Below the pieces are notes generated by a model that did no database searches, was not told where the DNA came from, and saw only the letters and a program-made list of their open reading frames with translations. Shown here in pieces: positions 20,005 to 30,003 of a DNA stretch of 64,000 nucleotides. The position numbers were made by a program, and so were the translations under genes. The stretch is from Setoptus koraiensis. Its lineage: Eukaryota; Arthropoda. The DNA is taken from assembly GCA_048013815.1 (NCBI GenBank), contig CM106585.1, forward strand, positions 19,096,001 to 19,160,000. The letters are read 5' to 3'. Each line of letters starts with the position of its first letter. The first letter of the stretch is position 1.

Positions 20005-21600
20005 AAACGTCAGCAAGACAACCGGTCAGATGATTAAGTGAAGGCGTCAATTATGTCAATCAACAACGTAAAACTTTACTAGAGTCATCAGATGCTCTAA
20101 TGATTATCGTCACTTGTTGTTGTTTGTTACTATTTCGATGATTTATAAAATGAGATTATCGATGTTTCTTATTATTATGTTATAATTATCGCCATTTCTC
20201 TCTAATCTCCATTATTATTATTAATTTATTCGCTCTTTTCTTCTTCTTTTTTTCTGTTCTGATCCCCTTCGTCCTTTTGTTCTGATCCTCTTCGTCTCTC
20301 TCGCTCGCTCGCTTGCTTGCCTTGTCTAATACCACTATGGAGTGTACTGTTGAGCAAATTATTACATTGCGTACACGTCGAAGAAGATAAACGGATGAAG
20401 AAAATGTGTGCCTATCTATATCAATATCCTGATGTATATGCACAACAATCAAATGCCACACCACAATGTAAATAGACACGACCATATCTGATAGTAAGTC
20501 GAGCCTGCTAATCAGATGATTTGTCAATGCTAAACAATCAAGTAGTAGCTATTATTACAGATGATCTAGAATCGCACATCAATCGTTTGATATGGTCGCA
20601 TTATTATCTATATCTTGTTTGTTGTGAAAAGCGATAATGATAAGCGACGGCAACAATGACGGCGATTATTGCAGTTGGTGGTGTAGAGAGGTATCTCGTA
20701 TTAGCGAGTATATTCGGTGTGGTATTGGTGATATTGTTGTAGGTGGTATACAGAGAGGTATGTATAATCATCAAACAATACAAACGCGATATCTGGCAGC
20801 CATTACAGTAGATTTAATAAATTAGACTTGAGAGTGAAATTGACTATTGTGGCGCTGATTGCAACAATAGCATGCCAGTCTGTGGCTTTCCATAGTGATA
20901 GAATGATGATAATTAAAATATGCTTGCTACACAATATAAAAGTGGATATTTAATATCACGCTAACAATGACAACAACTGTGACGATAATTAGAGAGCTTG
21001 CCAGAACAAATTTTGGTGTCGTCAATGGTGGGCCTGCAATCAATATCAAACTTGTTGTTGGCGAACAACGAGCAACAGCAACAACAAGTCAGTGCTAGTG
21101 CACTGACACCACCACTGATTTTTGGCTGGATACGATGACAAATCTTGACAAAACCGCCTTGCCACACTGACTACTCTTGAATCATGAGACTCATGTATCA
21201 TATACCAATTCATGTATGATGCATGTGTGGAACGAGTCGTCATAAACAAGTTGACACAAACTGGCGCTAAGCTACACGATGAGTGGTGAGCAGCCCCCGT
21301 AGAGAGTACGAATCTCCTTATACTAATAGTATAATACTATGAACGTTCCTATGAAATCGATATAATATCGTGTGGTGAAATAATCGCCGATGGAAATGGC
21401 GTCTATTTCACACAAATGCTATCGCAACTGCATCTTGTCTTATAGGTGGGCCATTTGACATTCTTATATCCTATCTATCTGTTATCCCGCGACGATTACG
21501 ATATGATATCTTGTGGTGGCGACGCCCAACGCGACGATGGCGAGATGATGGGCGCGATAAAGACGGTTGTTGCTGTTGCTGTGGTTGTTGGTGCCTTGCG

Positions 21601-21634
21601 GCTGATACGGCGGCTGATACGGCGGCTGATACGG
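21601..21634. repeat. 12-bp tandem repeat, three copies
   Basis: GCTGATACGGCG repeated almost three times. Confidence 0.9.
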
Positions 21635-21858
21635 TTGCTCATTGAGTCGAGTTGCTGATGGCAGTGTAGCAAAAATGACTCATTTATAGCTAGCGGATGA
21701 CCCCGACTAATACCCGGTGATATCACTAATATCTCATCTCATTATTATGTCGGGTTTGAAATTGGCGCGCCGTGTTTGGCGAGCGCGCAATGATGCTGTT
21801 GTCGCACCGCCGCTATGTGCAGCTAAAATTGGCAAGTCGCGGACGACGACAAACAACG

Positions 21859-21866
21859 TATAAATA
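21859..21866 (+). promoter_or_regulatory. Possible TATA box for ODC
   Basis: TATAAATA about 375 bp upstream of the ODC ATG, in plus orientation. If used, it implies a long leader. No closer TATA element is evident. Confidence 0.4.
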
Positions 21867-22240
21867 AGCATCGTCAAGCGCTTAGTAATTACAATCACTT
21901 CATTACAAGGGGTAGATCTAACATAGCGATATCATCATCAAAATTGTATGTGTTATCATCACCAAGGACGATAACGATAATAGTATTATTATGCTCGTCA
22001 AATAGAATACAAAAACCATTGAAATAGCTAGACAAATGGCTAGTGAAAATTAGTCACTCTCACAACAGCATCTCACACCATCACATCAAATAAATACCTA
22101 GCACAATCACAATTCAGCCCTCAATTTAATTAATTTTACATTCTCACCCCTCAGTCAGTTACACCCAGCTTATGATAGTAAATAGGCCTAAGTCTCGATC
22201 GCCCTGTCGAGTCCATTAGGCTGCGTTTACACCGTCAACT

Positions 22241-23743
22241 ATGAAGACTGTTGAATTTAGCAAGCACTCCTCCGTGGAGGATATTATTGTCGAGAAATCG
22301 GCCACCAGCGACAACTCATTTTACGTGGTCGACATGCAGGACATCTATCGCAAACACATCAACTGGTTGATGATGATGCCCAGAGTGAAGCCGTTCTACG
22401 CCGTCAAATGCAACGACACGCACCAAATTTTGACCTTTTTGGCGTCGCTAGGCACCGGATTCGACTGCGCCAGCAAGGTGAGTCCCCAATCACAGAATAT
22501 CCTCCCAGAATATCCCCCCAGAATATCCCCGAAACGCCTCGAACATCTCTGGGACGCCTCGAACACCTCGGCGGTGCTCGGGGCGTCTCAGAGATGCTCT
22601 GAATGCCCCAAAAATACTTCGAACGTCCCAGAAATACCGCAACGACATTTCTCCGTTGCCCCGAAACGTCTGACTCATCCCTCTGACTCATCGTTTTATC
22701 TTTCTCTTCACTAATATCACCACAATTATCATCTGTGTGATTATGAATACATTCATGAATTCATGAATTCATCACACGAACTATTCACACACACAATTCA
22801 GGGCGAGATCGACACCATCTTGAAGCTGGGCGTCAAGCCGGACGACATCATCTACGCGAACCCGTGCAAGACAAAGTCGTACATCAAGCACGCGCATAAC
22901 GTCGGCATCAATCTGATGACTTTCGACAACGAGCTCGAGTTGCACAAGATCGCCCAATTACATCCGGAGGCCGAGATGGTGTTGCGCATCAAGGGCGACG
23001 ACAGTCACTCGCGTTGCCAGTTCAATGTTAAGTTTGGCGCCGACTTGGACAAGTCATACGGCCTGCTCAAGCTGGCAAAAGAGCTCAACATCAGCGTGGT
23101 GGGTGTCTCGTTTCACGTAGGCAGCGACTGCGACCGGCCCGAGGTGTACACCGACGTTTTAGCCCGTTGCCGGCTCGTATTCGATTGGGCCGAATCGTTG
23201 GGTCACAAGATGCGCATTGTCGACATTGGTGGAGGATTTCCGGGCAATGTTAATGCCAAAATTGCGTTTAGCGACTACGCTACCGTTATTAATCGAGCAT
23301 TGGACACTTATTTTCCCGGAAACGATGTGCAAATCATTGCAGAGCCTGGCCGTTATTATGTGGCATCGGCGTTCACCTTGGCCGCCATGGTCATTGGCAA
23401 AAAAATCGATGAGGCCAACGATACGTTCATGTACTATCTGAACGATGGTGTCTACGGGGCATTCAACAACACCATCTTTGAGCATGCAATTGCCGAGCCC
23501 ACATTGCTTTTAGACAAGCGTGACATGTACAAGCGTAATGTTCGTATGACAACTCTATGGGGACCAACCTGCGACTCGATAGATTGCATTAGAAGCAACT
23601 TTTATTTACCTGAGTTGAGCATCGGCGAATGGTTGATATTCCCGAACATGGGCGCTTACACATCATGCGTTGCTACAGTTTTCAATGGCTTTGAGAGGGC
23701 CAAAATCATCATAGCCAACTCTGATTTCAATGAATGTAAATAA
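22241..23743 (+). CDS. Odc1: Ornithine decarboxylase (two exons)
   Basis: Pyridoxal-phosphate enzyme that converts ornithine to putrescine, the first step of polyamine synthesis. CDS is joined from 22241-22477 and 22802-23743 (phase 0 junction ASK/GEI), giving 392 residues. The PLP lysine is in PFYAVK (K56); the phosphate-binding loop is GGGFPG (222-227); EPGRYYV (260-266), NDGVYG (D294) and the active-site WGPTCD (Cys336) are present, as is MGAY (Tyr365). All catalytic positions known for the family are intact, so it should be an enzyme and not an antizyme inhibitor. The protein stops soon after the last barrel motif (IIIANSDFNECK) and lacks the long PEST tail of vertebrate ODC; Drosophila ODCs are of similar length. 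A poly(A) signal lies just after the stop. Confidence 0.96.
22478..22801 (+). other. ODC intron
   Basis: GTGAGT donor, ATTCAG acceptor, 324 bp, phase 0. It contains a degenerate series of AGAATATCCC and CCTCGAAC-type blocks between about 22494 and 22670. Confidence 0.9.
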
Positions 23744-23755
23744 ATTGAATCAAAA

Positions 23756-23761
23756 AATAAA
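23756..23761 (+). promoter_or_regulatory. Poly(A) signal of ODC
   Basis: AATAAA 13 bp after the ODC stop codon. Copies of this 3' end are found in the intergenic relics at 25121 and 26600. Confidence 0.6.
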
Positions 23762-23981
23762 ATTTTCAGCCATTTATAATGTAGCGCTGATATTATTGCT
23801 GAATTTCAATAGTCTTCGTCGTTATCTCTCTCTCTCTCCCTGCTGCTGTTGCTCGGCAAGCACGGCGGTATTTAATTACAACCATCAGTCAGTGGTGATT
23901 GCAAAATTTCATTCAGCCAATCACTGTTGTGTGGCACTCGAATACTGGCTGAGTCGCAATAGTTGTTTGGAAAACGACGCA

Positions 23982-24971
23982 ATGCTCTTAAAATTGTTTT
24001 TACCGATCCTTGTGGTGGGTTTTCTGGCGACTGACTATGTCTACGTGTACGCACATTTCCACGAACCGGGAGAAATATCCGGCCATCGTAACGGATATTC
24101 ACGAGGAGGCAGAAAACGACCCAATGGGAGACCAAGACAACAAATTGAATGCGGTGTAAATAAATTTGGTAGAACCAGAATAACGTATGGCCAACCAGCA
24201 GAGCCCGACTTCTATCCGTGGATGGCGCGCTTCGTTAGCGCGTCTGAATCATGGTCGAGGTTTCACCTCGCGTGTGGGGGATCCATTTTGAATGAACATT
24301 TTATTCTGACAGCGGCCCATTGTCTTATTGGGCCGTCGGCCAAGAGAGTGTTTGTTGGTGACAATGATCAGTCACAAGTCGACCCAACTCAAAGAAGTTA
24401 CGCGATAGAGCAGACTTACGTGCATCCTTCTTTTAAGAATTATGAACATGATATTGGCCTGGTGAAATTAGCCGAGCCAATTGAATGGACTGATTCGATC
24501 AGGCCAATCTGTTTGCCGGCTAGGGACACCAATCTCGAGCCAGGAGCAAATCTGACAATAATAGGTTTTGGCGCAATATCAACCCGTGATGCCATGTTAC
24601 CACATTTGCTGCAAGTTTCCCATGTCCCTCTTGTTTCCGATGAAGTATGTGCCAAAACTTGGAAAACAGAGTACGTTGCAGAAAATATGTTCTGCCTCGG
24701 CGAACAAGATGAAAACGGCCTGTTAATATCTAGCCCTTGCGATGGCGATTTAGGTGGACCGGCCATGATACCGATAAATAATCGCTGGACACAAATTGGC
24801 ATAACTTCGACTTTCGATAAAAGATGTAGAACGGCAGAAAAATACGGCATTTTCACAAAATTGACCCAATATCTCGATTGGATTGAAAGTATCACTTACC
24901 CGTATGGAGTAAGAGGCGAGGCGAACCGAAAGACAGGTCATCGAAGTAGAAGAAGACAAACAAGTAGATGA
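23982..24971 (+). CDS. S1-family serine protease homologue lacking the catalytic Ser
   Basis: A 329-residue secreted protein. ATG 23982 is chosen because it opens a signal peptide (MLLKLFLPILVVGFLATDYV) and aligns with the starts of the two downstream paralogues; the open frame further upstream is 5' leader shared by all three. Activation site RTR/ITYG near residue 66. His113 (TAAHC) and Asp147 (HDIGLVKL) are kept, but the GDSGGP motif reads GDLGGP with Leu257 in place of the nucleophilic Ser, so it cannot act as an S1 protease. The Trp-Gly strand before the pocket is also changed (ITSTFDKRC). The C-terminus runs about 19 residues past the paralogues because of one extra base near the usual stop, giving a basic tail (GHRSRRRQTSR). 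Non-catalytic S1 homologues often act as cofactors in arthropod immune cascades. Confidence 0.92.
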   Translation: MLLKLFLPILVVGFLATDYVYVYAHFHEPGEISGHRNGYSRGGRKRPNGRPRQQIECGVNKFGRTRITYGQPAEPDFYPWMARFVSASESWSRFHLACGGSILNEHFILTAAHCLIGPSAKRVFVGDNDQSQVDPTQRSYAIEQTYVHPSFKNYEHDIGLVKLAEPIEWTDSIRPICLPARDTNLEPGANLTIIGFGAISTRDAMLPHLLQVSHVPLVSDEVCAKTWKTEYVAENMFCLGEQDENGLLISSPCDGDLGGPAMIPINNRWTQIGITSTFDKRCRTAEKYGIFTKLTQYLDWIESITYPYGVRGEANRKTGHRSRRRQTSR

Positions 24972-25043
24972 AAACGACAAAGTACAAGAGACTTGTTTGA
25001 AGAAGCCAATATTTTGAACTAACTCACTGCTACACATAACCAT

Positions 25044-25122
25044 TGATGTTTCGTCCTCGTGTTCGCTCTTTTGTAAATCCATGCCCGGCTTTTTTCGAGA
25101 GTCGAGATTGTTCTCTGGGTAG
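25044..25122 (-). pseudogene. Decayed fragment of the DDX23 3' end (first intergenic copy)
   Basis: On the minus strand it matches the last codons of DDX23 at 27940 onward: ATGTTTCGTC, TTTTGTAAA, ATGCC-GGCTT and GGTAG blocks follow in the same order, and the frame still reads DETS where the gene reads DETL. It is a carried-over piece of the neighbouring gene left by duplication. Confidence 0.8.
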
Positions 25123-25177
25123 CCAAAATCATCAATGGGTATGAGCGTAAATAAACTGAATCAAATATAACTTTCAG
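25121..25177 (+). pseudogene. Decayed fragment of the ODC 3' end (first intergenic copy)
   Basis: GCCAAAATCATCA, GTAAATAAA and TGAATCAAA align in order with the ODC stop region and 3' UTR at about 23700-23770. It directly follows the DDX23 fragment and directly precedes the leader of protease copy 2. Confidence 0.82.
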
Positions 25178-25340
25178 ACTCGTTTACTATTTGCTCTCTC
25201 TGTCGCTGTTGCTCAGCATAGTATTTAATTACCACCGTCAGTCAGTGGTGATTGCAAAATTTCATTCAGCCAATCACTGTTGTGTGGCACTCGGAGACTG
25301 GCTAGATCACAATAGTTCTCCGTTTCTGAAAAACGGCGCA

Positions 25341-26264
25341 ATGCTCTTGAAGTTGTTGTTACCGCTGGCTGTGGTAGGTTTTCTGACGGCCGACCATGTC
25401 TACGTGTACGCACATTTCGACAAGCCGCGAGAAATATCTGGCCAGTATCATGGATATTCAGGAGAAAGCGGAAAACAACCGAGTAGAAGATCGAGACGAC
25501 AAATTGAATGTGGTGTAAATAAATTTGGAAGAACAAGAATAACGCATGGTCAACCAACAGAGCCGGAGGTCTATCCGTGGATGGCACGAGTTGACAGTTG
25601 TGGAGGATCAATTTTGAATGAATATTTTATTCTGACTGCTGCACATTGTATTCATAAAGATCGGCCAAAGAACGACCGAGTAATTCTTGGTGACCATTAT
25701 CGAGAAAAATTCGACCCAACTGAAATAATTTACGAGGTAGAGGAGAAATTCATGCATCCTCTTTATAAGGACGGATTATTGGGAAATGATATTGCCCTGG
25801 TGAAATTAACCAAACCAATTGAATGGACTGATTTGATCAGGCCAATCTGTTTGCCGGCTAGAGACAACAATCTTGAGCCAGGAGCAAATCTGACAATCAT
25901 AGGTTTTGGCGCAATAGAAGCCACTAGCTCCTTTTTGTATACGTTTCCAGATGTGCTGCAAGTTGCCCATGTTCCTCTTGTTTCCGAAGAAGAATGTGCC
26001 GATACTTGGAATACAGAGGAAAAGAAAAGGTACAAAGCAGAAGAAATGATCTGCCTCGGTGAACATGATGAAAATGGCATGATGAAGTCCTCCACCTGCT
26101 ATGGCGACTCAGGTGGACCGGCCATGATACCGCTAAATAATCGCTGGACACAAATTGGCATAGCTTCTTGGGGACAAAGCGGATGTAAACTGAAATACAG
26201 CGTTTACACAAGATTGACCCATTATGTCGATTGGATTGAAAGTGTCATTAATTCGCATGGGTAA
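25341..26264 (+). CDS. Secreted S1-family serine protease, tandem copy 2
   Basis: A 307-residue single-exon zymogen with ATG at 25341, the same start as its paralogues. Signal peptide residues 1-24; basic RSRRQ site at about 50-54 followed by IECG, whose Cys could link pro-region and protease domain; activation cleavage after RTR before ITHG (66/67). Catalytic His102 (TAAHC), Asp150 (NDIALVKL) and Ser257 (CYGDSGGP) are all present. The position equivalent to trypsin Asp189 is Ser (KSSTCYGD) and the 226 position is also Ser, so specificity should be chymotrypsin- or elastase-like and not tryptic (inference). N-glycosylation site NLT at 183. Domain length is normal for S1. Likely substrates are unknown; the context is a secreted-effector cluster. 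Confidence 0.94.
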   Translation: MLLKLLLPLAVVGFLTADHVYVYAHFDKPREISGQYHGYSGESGKQPSRRSRRQIECGVNKFGRTRITHGQPTEPEVYPWMARVDSCGGSILNEYFILTAAHCIHKDRPKNDRVILGDHYREKFDPTEIIYEVEEKFMHPLYKDGLLGNDIALVKLTKPIEWTDLIRPICLPARDNNLEPGANLTIIGFGAIEATSSFLYTFPDVLQVAHVPLVSEEECADTWNTEEKKRYKAEEMICLGEHDENGMMKSSTCYGDSGGPAMIPLNNRWTQIGIASWGQSGCKLKYSVYTRLTHYVDWIESVINSHG

Positions 26265-26374
26265 GAAGCGAGGAAAAAGTAAGAGGAGCCAATCAAGTAG
26301 ATGAAAACGACAAAGTACAAGAGACTCGTTTGAAGAAGTCAATAATTTGAACTTACTCACTGCTAAACATAACC

Positions 26375-26466
26375 ATTGATGTTTCGTCCTGCGCTCTTTT
26401 GTAAATCCATGCCCGGTTTTTTTCGAGAGTCGAGATTGTTCGCTGGGTAGCTGTACACCGGAAATT
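26375..26466 (-). pseudogene. Decayed fragment of the DDX23 3' end (second intergenic copy)
   Basis: A longer relic than the first. It matches DDX23 through ATGTTTCGTC, TTTTGTAAA, ATGCC-GG, GGTTCGCT-like and ACACCGGA blocks; the minus-strand frame still reads KRAQDETS beside the genuine KKRKDETL. Confidence 0.82.
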
Positions 26467-26477
26467 ACTAAATGTTT

Positions 26478-26660
26478 GATCGAGCTGCATCGCTGGATCA
26501 CAAGATGCGCACGGTCGACATTGAAAGCGGATTCCATCAGCGCCAATATTCCGTCCAGCGATGACGTGGCCATTATAATATATGTCTGTCGATAACACTC
26601 TGAAATAGCCAAAATCATCAATGGGTATGAGCGTAAATAAACTGAATCAAATATAACTTT
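26478..26660 (+). pseudogene. Decayed fragments of ODC exon 2 (second intergenic copy)
   Basis: TCACAAGATGCGCA followed by GTCGACATTG matches the ODC sequence encoding GHKMRIVDIGG (about 23200-23230). After an internal loss the fragment resumes with GCCAAAATCATCA and the ODC stop/3' UTR. It shows that the duplicated unit began inside ODC exon 2. Confidence 0.85.
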
Positions 26661-26820
26661 CAGACTCGCTTACTATTTGCTCTCTCTGTCGCTGTTGCTC
26701 AGCATAGTATTTAATTACCACCATCAGTCAGTGGTGATTGCAAAATTTCATTCAGCCAATCACTGTTGTGTGGCACTCGAATACTGGCTGAGTCGCAATA
26801 GTTGTTTGGAAAACGACGCA

Positions 26821-27741
26821 ATGCTCTTAAAATTGTTTTTACCGATCCTTGTGGTGGGTTTTCTGGCGACTGACTATGTCTACGTGTACGCACATTTCCA
26901 CGAACCGGGAGAAATATCCGGCCATCGTAACGGATATTCACGAGGAGGCAGAAAACGACCCAATGGGCAACCAAGACAACAAATTGAATGCGGTGTAAAT
27001 AAATTTGGTAGAACCAGAATAATTCATGGCCAACCAGCAGAGCCCGACTTCTATCCGTGGATGGCACGCCTGGGAGGTTGTGGAGGATCCATTTTGAATG
27101 AATATTTTATTCTGACAGCGGCACATTGTATTAAAAGTGAGACCGACCGAGTAATTCTTGGTGACCATAGTCGAGTCGAATACGACCCAACTGAAAAAAT
27201 TTACGAGGTAGAGGAGAAATTCGTGCATCCTCTTTATAATGAATTTGGTGCGAATTATGATATTGCCCTGGTGAAATTAACCGAACCAATTGAATGGACT
27301 GATTCGATCAGGCCAATCTGTTTGCCGACTAGAGACATCAATCTTGAGCCAGGAGCAACTCTGACAATCATAGGTTTTGGCGCAATAGAAACCACTGACA
27401 CCTTTTCGGACATAGATACGTATCCAGATGTGCTGCAAGTTGCCCATGCTCCTATTGTTTCCGAAGAAGAATGTGCCAATTCTTGGAATACAGAAAGAGA
27501 CAAACCGTACGTAGCAGAGGGAATGATCTGCCTCGGCGAACATGATGTAAATGGCGAGTTAAAATCTGGCACTTGCTATGGCGATTCAGGTGGACCGGCC
27601 ATGATGCCGATAAATGATCGCTGGACACAAATTGGCATAACTTCTTGGGGACGAAGCGGATGTAAACTAAAATACAACGTTTACACAAGATTGACCCATT
27701 ATGTCGATTGGATTGAAAGTGTCATTAATTCGCATGGGTAA
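26821..27741 (+). CDS. Secreted S1-family serine protease, tandem copy 3
   Basis: A 306-residue single-exon zymogen, ATG at 26821. Signal peptide and pro-region are almost identical to copy 1 (including HFHEPGEISGHRNGYSRGG), whereas the catalytic domain is closer to copy 2. Activation site RTR/IIHG. His102, Asp147 (YDIALVKL) and Ser256 (CYGDSGGP) are intact, so it should be an active protease. The 189-equivalent position is Gly (KSGTCYGD) and the 226 position is Asn, predicting a non-tryptic preference. It ends SVINSHG like copy 2. A poly(A) signal lies at 27829. It is convergent with DDX23, whose stop lies only 198 bp away. Confidence 0.94.
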   Translation: MLLKLFLPILVVGFLATDYVYVYAHFHEPGEISGHRNGYSRGGRKRPNGQPRQQIECGVNKFGRTRIIHGQPAEPDFYPWMARLGGCGGSILNEYFILTAAHCIKSETDRVILGDHSRVEYDPTEKIYEVEEKFVHPLYNEFGANYDIALVKLTEPIEWTDSIRPICLPTRDINLEPGATLTIIGFGAIETTDTFSDIDTYPDVLQVAHAPIVSEEECANSWNTERDKPYVAEGMICLGEHDVNGELKSGTCYGDSGGPAMMPINDRWTQIGITSWGRSGCKLKYNVYTRLTHYVDWIESVINSHG

Positions 27742-27828
27742 GAAGCGAGGAAAAAGTAAGAGGAGGCAATCAAGTAGATGAAAACGACAGAGTACAGGAA
27801 GTCAGCCGGATGCGGAGCTGATATGAAG

Positions 27829-27834
27829 AATAAA
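27829..27834 (+). promoter_or_regulatory. Poly(A) signal of protease copy 3
   Basis: AATAAA 88 bp after the stop codon. Confidence 0.6.
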
Positions 27835-27939
27835 TTCTAGTCGACAGCGATATGTCGGAGCGTGTTGTTAGATTTTCATTTCAGTCTCGATATTTACATT
27901 AATATATTTGAAAAATCTATCGAAAATTAAATTAATACA

Positions 27940-30003
27940 TCAGACAAACAATGTTTCGTCTTTGCGCTTCTTCTGTAAAACTATGCCTGGCTTATTTTGA
28001 GCGTCGGGGTGGTTCGCTAATTCAGCCGGGCAGCTAGACACCGGAGACTGTAGTAGAAGCTGCTTGAGATCATAAAATAGATGAGAGTCATCTTTTGTAC
28101 AAAAACTTATTGCGACACCAGTCTTCCCGGCACGACCAGTACGACCAATTCTGTGAGTGTAATCTTCTATACTTTTGGCCATATCGTAGTTGATGACCAT
28201 ACCCACATCTTTGATGTCGATACCTCTACCGGCAACATCTGTGGCGACCAGTATATCTTTAGACTTCGATTTGATTTTGGCCATCGCCTCCTCTCTCTGC
28301 TCTTGACCCTTGCCTCCATGAAGTGTGCACGCGGCATAGTTTTGCTTCTCCAACTGTCTGGCTAAGTAATCTACAGTAACCTTCTGATTGACAAAAATAA
28401 TTACAGGCGGTTCTGGATTCTCTTTGTTTAAAATATCCATAAGTTTGTTCCATTTCGCTTGCTGCGATAGGACATAGACTCGTTGTTGTACACGATCTAC
28501 AGGTTTACCTACGGACCCTATGAAGACGGTTGCGGGCCGACGGAGATACGTTCTAGCTAGACGCTCTACTTGGGGTGGCATTGTGGCTGTAAACATCACT
28601 GTTTGTCGATATTTGTTCTTTGATTGGAGATTCTCTTTGAGAAACTGTTCATCCTCAGCCTGCTCCGAATCTGGTTTTGTATTTGTTGCGGGCATGTACT
28701 CAAGGATTTTTTGGACCTCAGGCTCAAATCCCATATCAATCATTCTATCAGCCTCATCGAGTACAACGTATGTGCAACGAGAAAGTACAAGATAACGATT
28801 TGACAGTACATCGATCAACCTTCCTACAGTGGCTATAACGATCTCCACACCTGTTCTCAGTTTGATCTCTTGCTTTTCACGAGAAACACCTCCAATAATA
28901 GTAACAGTTCTAATATCCAGGGCAGTGGCAAATTTAAGCGTTTCTTCTTCAATCTGTTGGGCTAATTCTCTGGTAGGAGCTAAAATTATAGCATATGGTC
29001 CTAAATCGACATCTTCTTGCCTATCCACCTTTGGTAGAGAAGTTATCCAAACTAATAATGGAATCAAAAAGGCGAGCGTTTTACCAGATCCTGTTTCTGC
29101 AACGCCTATTATATCACGATTTTGTAAGCCTATAGGTATTGCCTGGCGCTGTATAGGAGTCGGTTCGACATAACCACAAGATTTTATTATGGCATGGATA
29201 TCTTTTGGTAGGTCACATTCGTTCCAGTTTCTTATCGGATTGGCGACTTTTCCTCCTTTGATTGTTATATTATAGTCTTCTCTGAAAATACGCCAGTCTC
29301 GTTCTGTCATGTCTGATAGATCCTTGCGCGTCCAGTGCCTATCGCTATTTCCCTGACTGCCTTCAGCTTTCGGCCTGATACTGTCACCATAGTACTTTGC
29401 CTGCTCTCTTCTTTGGGCGTCAATATCTATGCCGCCGATATGCCCTCTGCCCAAAAACTGAACTGGATGACGTTCAGCGTAAGAGGTGTCTACACTTGTG
29501 TCTTCCGATGCATCCCAATCAAATTTAAACTTTCGATTTTCTCTTCGTCGTTGTTTTCTTTCACCTTTGATGCCCAAGTAGCGGTTTTTCATTTCATCCA
29601 ATTGTTTTTGGTCGACTTGAATATCAGGATAGCTGGCGGATTCCTTTGATGTGTTGCGTCTCGAATTTGACCCATGAGAATTAGATTGTCTTGAGGAGTT
29701 TGCATCTCTATGATGGTCCCTATTCGGTTCTCGAAATGAATCTCTATTTTGAGTTTTACTATGATCACGATTAGAATCTCTGTGAGAGTCCCTGTCAAGG
29801 TCTCTACCGGGATCCCGATGGAAGTCTCTGTTAGAATTTCTGTGGTACCTCGTGGAATCATTGCGTGACGAGTCTCTCGCATCCCTACGATGATCATCGG
29901 AATAAGGCCTGTATCTGGAGTTTGAGGACGAGGATGCGCCCCCAGAATGATGGTGAACCCTAGAGGACGAAGACCGATCTGTGTACTCGTTCCGGTCCGA
30001 CAT
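27940..30003 (-). CDS. DDX23: DEAD-box RNA helicase DDX23 / Prp28 (U5-100K)
   Basis: Spliceosomal ATPase of the U5 snRNP that displaces U1 from the 5' splice site during activation. 687 residues in one exon; ATG 30003 (MSDRNEY) is used because the open frame upstream begins with TTG. The N-terminus (about 1-125) is rich in RD/RS dipeptides ([10 protein letters not shown]), as in the metazoan protein, though shorter than in human (820 residues). Helicase core: Q motif [11 protein letters not shown], Walker A AETGSGKT (302-309), PTRELA (343-348), TVGR (392-395), DEAD (416-419), TAT (472-474), HRIGRTGR (617-624). The C-terminal [17 protein letters not shown] is diagnostic of DDX23. Motif Ib reads TVGR where nearly all DEAD-box proteins have TPGR. 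Head-to-head with the RRM gene at 31086. Confidence 0.97.
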   Translation of the reverse strand: MSDRNEYTDRSSSSRVHHHSGGASSSSNSRYRPYSDDHRRDARDSSRNDSTRYHRNSNRDFHRDPGRDLDRDSHRDSNRDHSKTQNRDSFREPNRDHHRDANSSRQSNSHGSNSRRNTSKESASYPDIQVDQKQLDEMKNRYLGIKGERKQRRRENRKFKFDWDASEDTSVDTSYAERHPVQFLGRGHIGGIDIDAQRREQAKYYGDSIRPKAEGSQGNSDRHWTRKDLSDMTERDWRIFREDYNITIKGGKVANPIRNWNECDLPKDIHAIIKSCGYVEPTPIQRQAIPIGLQNRDIIGVAETGSGKTLAFLIPLLVWITSLPKVDRQEDVDLGPYAIILAPTRELAQQIEEETLKFATALDIRTVTIIGGVSREKQEIKLRTGVEIVIATVGRLIDVLSNRYLVLSRCTYVVLDEADRMIDMGFEPEVQKILEYMPATNTKPDSEQAEDEQFLKENLQSKNKYRQTVMFTATMPPQVERLARTYLRRPATVFIGSVGKPVDRVQQRVYVLSQQAKWNKLMDILNKENPEPPVIIFVNQKVTVDYLARQLEKQNYAACTLHGGKGQEQREEAMAKIKSKSKDILVATDVAGRGIDIKDVGMVINYDMAKSIEDYTHRIGRTGRAGKTGVAISFCTKDDSHLFYDLKQLLLQSPVSSCPAELANHPDAQNKPGIVLQKKRKDETLFV

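Larger units (their letters stand above)
20005..22240. other. Intergenic region upstream of ODC
   Basis: No supportable coding region. It holds pyrimidine-rich simple sequence at about 20228-20320 and a 12-bp tandem repeat at 21601. The ODC promoter probably starts at the TATA box at 21859. Confidence 0.55.

Noticed and set aside
23730-23981. N-terminal extension of protease copy 1 from the ODC 3' region
   Set aside because: It overlaps the ODC stop codon and 3' UTR, lacks a counterpart of conserved protein sequence in copies 2 and 3, and precedes a clear signal peptide.
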